64,000 nt of DNA. It comes from JBMOGA01 sp049318625. GTDB taxonomy: Bacteria; Pseudomonadota; Alphaproteobacteria; Rhizobiales; Hyphomicrobiaceae. This document shows positions 1-10,658 of this stretch, piece after piece. The stretch covers positions 43,152 to 107,151 of the forward strand of contig JBMOGA010000008.1 of assembly GCA_049318625.1 (NCBI GenBank), read 5' to 3'. The position numbers and the translations under genes are program-made. The notes under the pieces are model-generated. The model ran no database searches. It saw nothing but the letters and a program-made list of their open reading frames with translations, and was not told the origin of the DNA. Numbering within the stretch: the stretch's first letter is position 1; every line of letters starts with the position of its first letter.

Positions 1-450
1 TTGTTCACCGAGGAACTCGGCGACCGTGTCGACTGGTCCCGCGTTCATTTCGTCGGTAGCCTGCCCTACGAGGGCCTGATGACGTTGCTGAAGATCTCGC
101 GCTGCCACGTCTACCTGACGGTGCCGTTCGTGGTGTCCTGGTCGTTCCTGGAAGCCATGGCGCTGGAGAAGACGGTGGTCGCCTCCGACGTGGCACCGGT
201 GCGCCAGTTCGCCGAGGACGGCAAGACGGCGCTGCTGGTGGACTTCTTCGACACCAATGCGCTGGCCCTGAGGATCGCCGACGTGCTGCGCCATCCCGAC
301 CATTTCCGGGAGATCGGACGTGCCGCCCGCCGGGACATGATCGCGCGGTTCGATTTCCAGACGAAGTGCTACCCCGAGTTCCTGCGCTTCCTCGACCGGC
401 TGCTGCCGGGTGTGGTCGGCGCCCCCGACGGCCTCAAGGCGGCCGGCTGA
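1..450 (+). CDS. Glycosyltransferase, C-terminal part (5' end outside window)
   Basis: The visible 149 residues look like the second Rossmann half of a GT-B, family 1/4 type glycosyltransferase. A stretch with HFVGSLPYEGL is followed by SWSFLEAMALEKTVVASDV, which is the usual donor-sugar binding region with the conserved glutamate (FLEAMA), and then by GKTALLVDF and a C-terminal helix. The reading frame is open to base 1, so the start and the acceptor-binding N-terminal half lie upstream. A TTG at base 1 is not a credible start. Donor and acceptor sugars cannot be deduced. The gene converges on the winged-helix-like gene, with only 12 bases between the two stop codons. Confidence 0.8.
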   Translation: MFTEELGDRVDWSRVHFVGSLPYEGLMTLLKISRCHVYLTVPFVVSWSFLEAMALEKTVVASDVAPVRQFAEDGKTALLVDFFDTNALALRIADVLRHPDHFREIGRAARRDMIARFDFQTKCYPEFLRFLDRLLPGVVGAPDGLKAAG

Positions 451-462
451 GGGGCCGGAGGA

Positions 463-996
463 TCAGGCCCTGACCAGCGCGCCGACGCTGGACTTGAGTT
501 TGCGCAGGTGCGCGAGCCCTTCCTCGGTGACTTCGTACATGCCGTTGGCCGGCTGCTCGATCACCCCGACCTTCTTCATGCGATGCAGCTGCGAGACGAC
601 GGCCGGCTGGCCCTCCGCGAAGCCGCGATCGTCGAGGGCGCGCATGAGTTGCTGCAGCGAGAACGGACGGGCCTCGGCGGCCAGGATGTCGAGCAGCGTC
701 ATCTCGCGGACGCGGCTGCGCTGATTGCGGCCGATATCCTCGTCGCGCGAGGCGGCGGGAGACCGCGGGTCCGGTGCGGCCTGACCGTTGGCGCGCTGGG
801 GCAGACGGCGCCCCGGCGTCTCACTGTCGGCGAGCAACAGTTCCAGCGCATCGAGCTTCTCGCGGAGTGCAGCGGCCAGCGTGCGCACGGCGTCGGGGTC
901 GTCGACGGACGCGGCGAGCATGGGGCGCAGGACCTCGGCATTGAACGCCTGAGCGGCCTGCCCCAATCCCGCCTGAGCCTCCCGGTCGTTCGCCAT
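463..996 (-). CDS. Winged-helix-like hypothetical protein
   Basis: This is a 177-residue protein of unknown function. The N-terminal half is helical and charged. A basic, low-complexity linker with RSRVRE follows around residue 95. The last 75 residues read like a winged helix-turn-helix: LLDILAAEARPFSLQQLMRAL, then a second helix (QPAVVSQLHRMKKVGVI) and a wing (QPANGMYEVTEEG). It may therefore bind DNA, but I recognise no named family. The start at 996 (ATG, MANDREAQ) is preferred to an in-frame start at 1038. The gene is followed by a short convergent gap and preceded by an AT-richer upstream region with short repeats. Confidence 0.6.
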   Translation of the reverse strand: MANDREAQAGLGQAAQAFNAEVLRPMLAASVDDPDAVRTLAAALREKLDALELLLADSETPGRRLPQRANGQAAPDPRSPAASRDEDIGRNQRSRVREMTLLDILAAEARPFSLQQLMRALDDRGFAEGQPAVVSQLHRMKKVGVIEQPANGMYEVTEEGLAHLRKLKSSVGALVRA

Positions 997-1375
997 CCCC
1001 GATCCCGTTCCGAACCCAACGCAATCCAACTGCCGCATCCTGCGATCCGATCCCTACGATCCGATGCCATAGTACACATTACAATACGTTTCGTTCGATT
1101 GCATTTGCTTCGATCGTTAACAGTGCATGCGATGCGATGCGAATGGATGAATATGACCCGTTGTTTTGGCGATACTTTTTGCGGGGATGATTTCATCGGA
1201 TGGTGACCGGCCGCGGTGCGATCCATTGCCGGGGGTGAGCCTTCGCTGCCTGCGGTGCCATTGCGGCGCCCGCATGCGTGGCCTTCCAATCCCTTCCCCT
1301 ACGACCGTGCGCATGGGACGCAGGCGGCCAAGTTCGGTGTGTCCTCAACGCCGACGCGGCGAGCGTCCGGCCCAG
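997..1375. other. AT-richer intergenic region with short direct repeats
   Basis: About 380 bases without a convincing gene. The part from 1040 to 1165 is clearly richer in A and T than the neighbourhood. It holds a direct repeat CGATCCGAT (1043-1051 and 1057-1065) and a run of GCGAT units at about 1129-1142. It lies upstream of the minus-strand winged-helix-like gene, so it most likely carries that gene's promoter. From 1200 to 1375 I see nothing specific. Confidence 0.5.
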
Positions 1376-1630
1376 ATGCGGAACACTGACATGCTCATTC
1401 CCGACGCCATGATCGGCAGCCTGCTGCAGCAGCTCGTTTTCAATTTCGATTTTCTGGATCTCGTCCTGTGGTGGCCCAAGCTGACGCTCGGCGAGTTCGC
1501 CGCTACGGCCGCCGTCGTCAGTGCCTGGAAGCTGCTGTGCGACGGTCTCGACCGGCTGTGCAGCGCCCGGCTGCGGATGCTGGCCGCCGACGGCCTGCTG
1601 TGGCTCGCCGCGCGGGTCCGTCCGGCCTGA
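1376..1630 (+). CDS. Small hypothetical protein (84 aa), doubtful
   Basis: This frame encodes 84 residues, starting MRNTDMLIPDAM, or 79 from the ATG at 1391. It has a hydrophobic, tryptophan-containing middle (LDLVLWWPKLTLGEF) and an amphipathic second half. No ribosome binding site is evident ahead of either ATG and I recognise no family. It converges on the glutamine amidotransferase gene. The amino-acid pattern looks more protein-like than the shadow frames around it, but the call is weak. Confidence 0.3.
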   Translation: MRNTDMLIPDAMIGSLLQQLVFNFDFLDLVLWWPKLTLGEFAATAAVVSAWKLLCDGLDRLCSARLRMLAADGLLWLAARVRPA

Positions 1631-1652
1631 GAGCCTGCCCGGGGCGCCGCGA

Positions 1653-2459
1653 TCAGGCGGCCGCGGACGTCGACGGCTGGAGCGCAGGGATCGCGAACGG
1701 CATGCTGGTAATGCCGCCCGCCTCGACCTTCAGGAGGGTCTGCGGCGGGACCGCCTGCCAGCCGTCCCGCATTTCGTCGAGCGGCTCGGAGACGACGACG
1801 ATGCCGTCGCTGTCCGGGCAGTGGCGGGTGTAGAGCGTCGGCGGCACACCATCGGTCGCAAAGCGGATCGCGTAGAGCGTGCGGCCGTTGGCGAAGGCGG
1901 CGGTGAATTTCATCGGCTCGGTGACATTGGCGCGCACCATCTCTTCGCCGACGAACGCGAGGACTGCACGGCAGGCCCCCTCGGGGTCCTCGTCCAGTCC
2001 GTGCGCCATCAGCAGCAGAAAGATCGCCTCGCTGTCGGTGGTGCCGCCGCGGTGCAGGAACAGGTCGTCCGGGATCCGCAACTCGATGCGGCGGCGCAGC
2101 CGCTCCCAGCCGCCGATCTGGCCATTGTGCATGAAGATCCACTGGCCGACCGAGAAGGGATGGCAGTTGGCGCGGGTGGTCGCCGTCCCGGTCGAGGCGC
2201 GCACGTGGGCGAGAAACAGGCCGGAGCGGATCTGATGGGCGAGGCTCGCCAGGTTCTCGTCGCTCCAGGCCGGGCGGATGTCGCGGAACACGCCCGGACG
2301 GTTGCGCTCGCCGAACCAGCCGACGCCGAAGCCGTCAGCGTTGATCTCGCTGCGCGCCTCCCGGCACTGACGTGACTGGGCCACCAGCGACAACCGCGGT
2401 GTCGTCACGAAATCCTCGAGAAACACGGGTTTCCCGTGATAGGCGACCCAGCGACACAT
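1653..2459 (-). CDS. Class II glutamine amidotransferase (YafJ-like)
   Basis: A 268-residue protein beginning MCRWVAYHG. After removal of Met1, Cys2 would be the N-terminal nucleophile that releases ammonia from glutamine, as in all class II (Ntn-type) amidotransferases, and this fixes the start at 2459 rather than at an in-frame start 22 codons upstream. Further family landmarks are the NADGFGVGWF stretch (about residue 40), FLAHVRAST (about 85), the NCHPF and FMHNGQI strand-loop, and GGTTDSEAIF. There is no fused synthetase domain, which fits the stand-alone YafJ/EgtC-like branch. The acceptor is unknown. It lies downstream of alaS on the same strand. Confidence 0.85.
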   Translation of the reverse strand: MCRWVAYHGKPVFLEDFVTTPRLSLVAQSRQCREARSEINADGFGVGWFGERNRPGVFRDIRPAWSDENLASLAHQIRSGLFLAHVRASTGTATTRANCHPFSVGQWIFMHNGQIGGWERLRRRIELRIPDDLFLHRGGTTDSEAIFLLLMAHGLDEDPEGACRAVLAFVGEEMVRANVTEPMKFTAAFANGRTLYAIRFATDGVPPTLYTRHCPDSDGIVVVSEPLDEMRDGWQAVPPQTLLKVEAGGITSMPFAIPALQPSTSAAA

Positions 2460-2585
2460 CTCGGCATGTCCTCTCGTCCGCGTGGGAGAGAATGAGACGG
2501 CGAATCGCGGCGAGACAACGGCCAAGTGCCGTCGCCCTGCCGTTTCGTCGCGGACCGTGGAGCCGGCGCCTCAGGCCGCGACCGT

Positions 2586-5267
2586 TCAGCCGAGAGTGGC
2601 GAGCTTGGCCTCGATGGCAGCAACCGCATCGGCGGCCTTGGCGCCTTCGGGACCACCCGCCTGGGCCATGTCCGGGCGGCCGCCGCCGCCCTTGCCGCCG
2701 ACCACCTCGACGCCGGCACGCACCAGGTCGACGGCGCTGATCTTGGCCGTGAGATCGGCCGTGACGCCGACGGCGAGGCCGGCCTTGCCTTCCTCCGTGA
2801 CGCCCGCGACGATCACCACGCCGGAGCCGATCTGCTTCTTGCCGTCGTCGACGAGACCGCGCAGATCCTTCGGATCGAGCCCCTGGACGACGCGGGCGAG
2901 GACCGACACCTTGCCGATGGTCTTGACGGCGTTGGCCGGGCTCGCGCCCTCGGCCATACTGCCGCCGCCGAGCGCGATCTGGCGCTTGGCATCGGCGAGC
3001 TGGCGCTCCAGGGCCTTGCGCTCGTCGAGCAGGGCCTTGAGGCGCTCGACCACCTCGTCCGGCTTCACGCGCAGCGTGGCCGCCGCCTCGCGCACGCGGT
3101 TGTCCTGCTCGACGAGGTAGGCGCGCGCGCCGTCTCCGGTCAGTGCCTCCAGGCGGCGCACGCCGGCCGCCGACGCGGTCTCGGCCACCACACGCACCAG
3201 GCCGATGTCGCCGGTGCGCCCGACATGGGTGCCGCCGCACAGCTCGACCGACCACGACTTGTTGGCCTTGGTTCCGGTCTCGCCGAGGCCCATCGAGACG
3301 ACGCGGACCTCGTCGCCGTACTTCTCGCCGAACAACGCCATGGCGCCGGTCTGCATGGCGTCGTCGATCGCCATCAGGCGCGTCTCGACGGGGGCGTTCT
3401 GCAGGACGATGTGGTTGGCCAGAGCCTCGACCGCGGCCAGTTCGTCGGCGGTGACGGGCTTGGGGTGGGAGAAGTCGAAGCGCAGGCGCTCCGGCGACAC
3501 CATCGAGCCCTTCTGGGCGACGTGGGTGCCGAGCACCTGGCGCAGCGCCTCGTGCAGAAGGTGTGTGGCCGAGTGGTTGGACCGGGTCGCCGTGCGGCGG
3601 GCATGATCGACCGCGAGTTCGACCGCGTCGCCGCTGGCGAACGCGCCGGACTCGACACGACCCAGATGCACGAACAGATCACCGAGTTTCTTGGCCGTGT
3701 CGGTCACGCGGAAGATGGCGCCGTTGGCGCTGCGGATGACGCCCTCGTCACCCACCTGACCACCCGATTCCCCGTAGAACGGCGTCTGGTTGACTACGAT
3801 CGCCCCTTCGTCGCCGGTCGACAGCTTGGCCGTCTCCTTGCCACCGGCGATCAGCGCGCGGACGACGCCTTCGGCCTTCTCGGTGTCGTAGCCGAGGAAT
3901 TCGGTGGCGCCGACCTTTTCACGGACCTCGAACCAGACCTGCTCGGTGGCGGCCTCGCCGGAGCCCTTCCAGGCGCGGCGGGCCTCTTCCTTCTGCTTCT
4001 CCATGGCGACGCCGAAGGCATTGGTATCGACGCCGATGCCGCGCGAGCGCAGCGCATCCTGCGTGAGGTCGAGAGGGAAGCCGTAGGTATCGTAGAGGCG
4101 GAAGGCGACGTCGCCCGGGAAGGTGGCGCCGGTGGTCAGGCCAGCGCTCTCCTCGGAGAGCAGCGACAGGCCGCGCTCCAGAGTCTTGCGGAAGCGCGTC
4201 TCCTCGAGCTTCAGCGTCTCGGTGATCAGCGGCTGGGCGCGCACCAGCTCCTGATAGGTGTCGCCCATCTGACGGATCAGCGCCGGGACGAGGCGGTGCA
4301 TCAGCGGGTCGCGGGCGCCGAGCAGGTGGGCGTGGCGCATGGCGCGGCGCATGATGCGGCGGAGCACGTAGCCGCGCCCCTCGTTGGAGGGGAGAACGCC
4401 GTCGGCGATCAGGAAGCTCGACGCGCGCAGGTGGTCGGCGATCACGCGGTGGCTGGCCTTCTGGGCACCGGCGGCTTCGACGCCCGTGTGGTCGACGGAG
4501 GCCTGGATCAGCGCCTTGAACAGGTCGGTCTCGTAGTTGTCGTGGGTGCCCTGGAGCACCGCCGAGATGCGCTCGAGGCCCATGCCGGTGTCGATCGAGG
4601 GCTTGGGCAGGCCGACCCGGTCGCCGGGGCCGCGCTGCTCGAACTGCATGAACACGAGGTTCCAGATCTCGATGAAGCGGTCGCCGTCGGCGTCGGCCGA
4701 GCCCGGGGGGCCGCCGGGGATCTTGGGGCCGTGGTCGAAGAAGATTTCCGAGCAGGGGCCGCAGGGGCCGGTGTCGCCCATGGCCCAGAAGTTGTCGGAG
4801 GTCGGGATGCGGATGATGCGGTCGTCGGAGAAGCCGGTCAGCTTCTTCCAGATCGCGAACGCCTCGTCGTCCTCGTGGTAGACGGTCACCAGCAGGCGCT
4901 TCTTGTCGAGGCCGTACTCCTTGGTGATCAGCGTCCAGGCGAGCTCGATGGCGAGTTCCTTGAAATAGTCACCAAACGAGAAGTTGCCGAGCATCTCGAA
5001 GAACGTGTGGTGGCGCGCGGTATAGCCGACGTTGTCGAGGTCGTTGTGCTTGCCGCCGGCGCGGACGCATTTCTGCGAGGTGACGGCGCGCTTGTAGGGG
5101 CGCACCTCCTGGCCGGTGAAGACGTTCTTGAACTGCACCATGCCGGCGTTGGTGAACATGAGCGTCGGGTCGTTCCGCGGCACGAGCGGCGAGGAAGCGA
5201 CGGGCTCGTGACCGTTCTTGCGGAAATACTCGAGGAACGCGGTGCGGATCTCGTTCACGCCGGTCAT
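2586..5267 (-). CDS. alaS: Alanyl-tRNA synthetase
   Basis: An 893-residue enzyme that charges tRNA-Ala with alanine in the cytoplasm. The class II catalytic core is at the N-terminus (MTGVNEIRTAFLEYF; ASSPLVPRNDPTLMF; GNFSFGDYFKE). The editing domain carries the zinc-binding pair HSATHLLHEAL and the CGGTHV motif. The C-terminal C-Ala/DHHA1-type region ends in GGRPDMAQAGG. Length and domain order are those of bacterial AlaS. The ATG at 5267 is chosen because MTGVNEIR matches the usual N-terminus; a GTG five codons upstream adds nothing conserved. It follows recA on the same strand, a pairing commonly conserved in Hyphomicrobiales. Confidence 0.98.
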   Translation of the reverse strand: MTGVNEIRTAFLEYFRKNGHEPVASSPLVPRNDPTLMFTNAGMVQFKNVFTGQEVRPYKRAVTSQKCVRAGGKHNDLDNVGYTARHHTFFEMLGNFSFGDYFKELAIELAWTLITKEYGLDKKRLLVTVYHEDDEAFAIWKKLTGFSDDRIIRIPTSDNFWAMGDTGPCGPCSEIFFDHGPKIPGGPPGSADADGDRFIEIWNLVFMQFEQRGPGDRVGLPKPSIDTGMGLERISAVLQGTHDNYETDLFKALIQASVDHTGVEAAGAQKASHRVIADHLRASSFLIADGVLPSNEGRGYVLRRIMRRAMRHAHLLGARDPLMHRLVPALIRQMGDTYQELVRAQPLITETLKLEETRFRKTLERGLSLLSEESAGLTTGATFPGDVAFRLYDTYGFPLDLTQDALRSRGIGVDTNAFGVAMEKQKEEARRAWKGSGEAATEQVWFEVREKVGATEFLGYDTEKAEGVVRALIAGGKETAKLSTGDEGAIVVNQTPFYGESGGQVGDEGVIRSANGAIFRVTDTAKKLGDLFVHLGRVESGAFASGDAVELAVDHARRTATRSNHSATHLLHEALRQVLGTHVAQKGSMVSPERLRFDFSHPKPVTADELAAVEALANHIVLQNAPVETRLMAIDDAMQTGAMALFGEKYGDEVRVVSMGLGETGTKANKSWSVELCGGTHVGRTGDIGLVRVVAETASAAGVRRLEALTGDGARAYLVEQDNRVREAAATLRVKPDEVVERLKALLDERKALERQLADAKRQIALGGGSMAEGASPANAVKTIGKVSVLARVVQGLDPKDLRGLVDDGKKQIGSGVVIVAGVTEEGKAGLAVGVTADLTAKISAVDLVRAGVEVVGGKGGGGRPDMAQAGGPEGAKAADAVAAIEAKLATLG

Positions 5268-5497
5268 CGGACGGTGTCTCACAAGTTGGGCCCTGCCGGG
5301 CGGACGAGCGCCGCGCCGACCCGACGAGGCCGTTGTCGGAAGGAAAAACCTCGGCTTGGACCGTGGGCGCGCCGACGGCCTTGTCCCGCCGCCGTGTCAC
5401 AAACCCAGGTCCACGGCTCTTCTATCGCCCGTCCAGGGAGGTGTCTACAAAGCCGCCACGGCGATCACCAGCCGCGCTGTGCGCCGGCGAACGCAAA

Positions 5498-5521
5498 GGG
5501 GCCCGGCCGATGCCGAGCCCC
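5498..5521 (-). terminator. Predicted intrinsic terminator after recA
   Basis: Two ten-base arms form a GC-rich hairpin with one G-T wobble and a four-base loop. The arms are 5498-5507 and 5512-5521, read as GGGGCTCGGC and GCCGGGCCCC on the minus strand. Downstream on that strand the sequence continues TTTGCG. It begins 28 bases past the recA stop codon, so it probably ends the recA transcript. The T-run is short, so termination efficiency is uncertain. Confidence 0.6.
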
Positions 5522-5548
5522 TGCAATCCGTTCTGCGTGCCGAAACGC

Positions 5549-6685
5549 TCAGCGGCGGCCGCGTCCGGCGCGCGCCGGGCCCGCGGCAACCGGCTCGGCC
5601 GCCTCGCCCCCCTCGTCCTCGCCGTCGGCATCCGCCTCCGGCGCGACCAGCATGCGGTCGACGATCAGACCGGCGTTGGCCCGAATGGCCTTCTCGATGG
5701 TGGCCGCCAGCTCCGGATGCTCCTTGAGGAACGCCTTGGTGTTCTCTCGGCCCTGTCCGATGCGCTGGCCGTCGAAGGAGTACCAGGCGCCGGACTTCTC
5801 GATGATGCCGGTCTTGGACCCGAGATCGACGAGCTCGCCGGTGCGTGAAATGCCTTCGCCGTACATGATGTCGAACTCGACCTGCTTGAACGGCGGCGCC
5901 ACCTTGTTCTTGACGACCTTCACCCGGGTCTGATTGCCGACGGCCTCCTCGCGGTCCTTGATCTGGCCGATACGACGGATATCGAGGCGGACGGAGGCGT
6001 AGAACTTGAGCGCGTTACCGCCTGTGGTCGTCTCCGGGTTGCCGAACATGACGCCGATCTTCATGCGGATCTGGTTGATGAAGATGACCATGCACCCGGA
6101 CTTGGAGATCGACGCAGTGAGCTTCCTGAGCGCCTGGCTCATGAGGCGGGCCTGCAGGCCCGGCAGGCTGTCGCCCATCTCGCCTTCGAGTTCGGCTTTG
6201 GGCGTCAGCGCCGCGACCGAGTCCACGACCAGCACGTCGATGGCGCCCGACCGCACCAGCGTATCGGCGATCTCGAGTGCCTGCTCACCGGTGTCGGGCT
6301 GGGAAATCAGGAGGTCGTCGACCTTGACGCCGAGCTTGCGGGCATAAACCGGGTCGAGGGCATGCTCGGCGTCGATGAAGCCGCAGATGCCCCCCCTCTT
6401 CTGAGCCTCGGCGATGACATGAAGCGCGAGCGTCGTCTTGCCCGACGATTCCGGCCCGTAGATCTCGACGATCCGCCCGCGCGGCAGGCCACCGATCCCG
6501 AGCGCGATGTCGAGGGAAATCGACCCGGTCGGGATCGACTCGACGTCGATCGAATGATCGTTCGCCCCCAGCCGCATGATCGAGCCCTTGCCGAAGTGCT
6601 TCTCGATATGGGCGAGGGCCGCGTCCAGGGCCTTGTGCTTGTCCATGTGCTCCCCTTCGACGACACGCAGATTTGGCGCTTGCAT
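5549..6685 (-). CDS. recA: Recombinase RecA
   Basis: A 378-residue DNA strand-exchange protein and co-protease of the SOS response. Walker A is GPESSGKT. Also present are the LLISQPDTGEQALEI loop, Walker B VLVVDSVAAL and the GGNALKFYASVRLDIRR region. The tail is acidic and then changes to an alanine/arginine-rich end. The ATG at 6685 (MQAPNLRVVEGEHMDKHKAL) is chosen because this N-terminal extension resembles rhizobial RecA; it has an AGGGTG upstream. The ATG at 6646 (MDKHKAL) has a stronger ribosome binding site (AAGGGGAG) and would give an E. coli-like start, so it remains an alternative. No canonical alphaproteobacterial LexA box was found upstream. Confidence 0.98.
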   Translation of the reverse strand: MQAPNLRVVEGEHMDKHKALDAALAHIEKHFGKGSIMRLGANDHSIDVESIPTGSISLDIALGIGGLPRGRIVEIYGPESSGKTTLALHVIAEAQKRGGICGFIDAEHALDPVYARKLGVKVDDLLISQPDTGEQALEIADTLVRSGAIDVLVVDSVAALTPKAELEGEMGDSLPGLQARLMSQALRKLTASISKSGCMVIFINQIRMKIGVMFGNPETTTGGNALKFYASVRLDIRRIGQIKDREEAVGNQTRVKVVKNKVAPPFKQVEFDIMYGEGISRTGELVDLGSKTGIIEKSGAWYSFDGQRIGQGRENTKAFLKEHPELAATIEKAIRANAGLIVDRMLVAPEADADGEDEGGEAAEPVAAGPARAGRGRR

Positions 6686-6787
6686 CGCAGTCACCCTATG
6701 GCATGAGTTGCAGATCGGCAATTCAGGCCATTTGTATCTGATTTGTTCTCGTCTGTCCACCCAAGATAGCCGGTTCGTCCGGTGTAT

Positions 6788-6808
6788 GTTCCGCGTGCGG
6801 CGCGGAAC
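6788..6808 (-). terminator. Perfect hairpin between cckA and recA
   Basis: An eight-base inverted repeat (GTTCCGCG and CGCGGAAC) with a five-base loop lies 70 bases past the cckA stop and 103 bases before the recA start. On the minus strand it could terminate cckA transcription, although no T-run follows. Alternatively the same dyad could be a protein-binding site in the recA leader. Confidence 0.4.
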
Positions 6809-6877
6809 AACTTCGGCCAGCGCCGCGAATCGGTCCGGCATCGGCCGGCCACACCGTTTCGCCGGGAGAACGGCGGA

Positions 6878-9397
<2,520 letters not shown>

Positions 9398-9420
9398 AGA
9401 ATCGGTGTGTACCCGATTCT
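9398..9420 (-). promoter_or_regulatory. Inverted repeat touching the cckA start codon
   Basis: Eight-base arms AGAATCGG (9398-9405) and CCGATTCT (9413-9420) are separated by seven bases and end immediately before the ATG at 9397. As DNA this could be an operator. As mRNA it would fold a hairpin onto the start codon. If translation begins at 9496 instead, the dyad is inside the coding region. Confidence 0.4.
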
Positions 9421-9606
9421 GTTCGACGGTGGCTTGCGGGACGGAAATCTGGGGCACTCGACGCACACACTCGCAACGGGAGGGAGAGCGCGACATGCGC
9501 TCGACCTCGACACGGCCCGGCTTAGCCGCGGGCGGAAGCGTGCCCGGCACGACGTGTCGTGGCACGGGGAGGACAATTGGCCGGACGTGGTAAAAAGAAC
9601 GTGAAA

Positions 9607-9637
9607 CCGCGGAGCAATTCGGTTTATCGCTCCGCGG
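9607..9637 (-). terminator. Predicted terminator after the dehydrogenase gene
   Basis: A perfect nine-base inverted repeat, CCGCGGAGC (9607-9615) and GCTCCGCGG (9629-9637), with a 13-base loop. It begins 12 bases past the stop codon of the minus-strand dehydrogenase and is followed on that strand by TTTCAC. It probably closes the SDR-dehydrogenase operon. Confidence 0.55.
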
Positions 9638-9649
9638 CGCGCGGCGCGC

Positions 9650-10645
9650 TCAGGGACGCAGCATGAGCTTGGCCGCTGCGGCGCGGCCCTCGTCGATCTC
9701 GCGGAAAGCCGCCGGCCCCTCCGCCAGAGGCCGCTCGTCGAACCAGTCGAGCGCCCCCAGCCGACCCGCCACCATGGCGGCGACGGTCTCGCGGAAATCG
9801 ACCATCGTGTAACAATAGCTGCCGATCAGCGTGATCTCCTGCAGGGTGAGCTTGCGGATGTCGATGCCGCCAGCGCCGGGCAGCAGGCCGATGTGCACGA
9901 TCACCCCGCCGGGGCGGGCGAGACGGCAGGCGGCTTTCCGGGTTGCGTCAGCGCCGACGGCATCGAGAACCAGATCGACCGTCGACTCGGCAGGCTCGTC
10001 GGTGCCGCCCGGCTCATAGGCGAGGAACGGACCGGATCGCAGGATGGTCTGGCGGCGCCCGGCATTGGTCTCCGCGATGTGGATGACATGGGCCCCCTGC
10101 AAGCGGAGACAAAGGGCGGTCGCCAGGCCGATCGCACCGCCGCCGAGGACGACGCAGCGCGCCGCGGCCACCGGACGGGCGAGCCGGGCGATGCCGAGTG
10201 CGGCGGCGTGATAGGCGACCGCGATCGGCTCGGCGAGCGCGGCCTTGGTGATGGGGAGGGAATCCGGCACGTCGACGACATTGCTCTCGGGCACGCGGAG
10301 CATTTCGGCGAAGGCGCCCGGCCGCGGCGGCATGGAGATGATCTGGCGTTGGCGGCACAGATTGGCCCGGCCGCCGAGACAATGATCGCAGGTGCCACAG
10401 GTGACCAGCGGATTGACGGTGACGCGCCGGCCCTTGCCGGGGCCAGCGACGATCACGCCCGCGGCCTCGTGTCCGAGCACGGTCGGCGGCGGCCGGCGCT
10501 CGTCGTAGCCGTGGTAGGCGTGCATGTCGGAGCCGCAGATGCCGACGGCCTCGACGCGCACGACCACCTCGTCGTTGCCGGGCACCGGATCGGGCTCGTG
10601 GCGCAATTCGAGGGTGTTGGGACCCACATAAACCAGCGATTTCAT
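9650..10645 (-). CDS. Zinc-dependent alcohol/polyol dehydrogenase (MDR family)
   Basis: A 331-residue medium-chain dehydrogenase. The catalytic zinc region reads GICGSDMHAYHGY with GHEAAGV. The structural zinc lobe has four cysteines in CGTCDHCLGGRANLC. The NAD-binding Rossmann motif is VVLGGGAIGLATAL. The fold and the companion SDR gene resemble L-idonate 5-dehydrogenase/gluconate 5-dehydrogenase pairs, so a sugar acid or polyol substrate is a reasonable guess; sorbitol or threonine dehydrogenase-like activity is also possible. It starts 13 bases after the SDR stop, so the two are very probably co-transcribed. Confidence 0.85.
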   Translation of the reverse strand: MKSLVYVGPNTLELRHEPDPVPGNDEVVVRVEAVGICGSDMHAYHGYDERRPPPTVLGHEAAGVIVAGPGKGRRVTVNPLVTCGTCDHCLGGRANLCRQRQIISMPPRPGAFAEMLRVPESNVVDVPDSLPITKAALAEPIAVAYHAAALGIARLARPVAAARCVVLGGGAIGLATALCLRLQGAHVIHIAETNAGRRQTILRSGPFLAYEPGGTDEPAESTVDLVLDAVGADATRKAACRLARPGGVIVHIGLLPGAGGIDIRKLTLQEITLIGSYCYTMVDFRETVAAMVAGRLGALDWFDERPLAEGPAAFREIDEGRAAAAKLMLRP

Positions 10646-10658
10646 TTCAGCTCCCTGA

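Noticed and set aside
2526..5933. 1135-codon plus-strand open frame opposite alaS and recA
   Set aside because: It is a shadow of two certain genes; GC-rich codon bias keeps the antisense frame open. Its translation is rich in G, A, R, H, D and has no motif.
6745..6758. Possible LexA box (GTTC-N6-GTCC) before recA
   Set aside because: Spacing and second half-site do not match the GTTC-N7-GTTC consensus.
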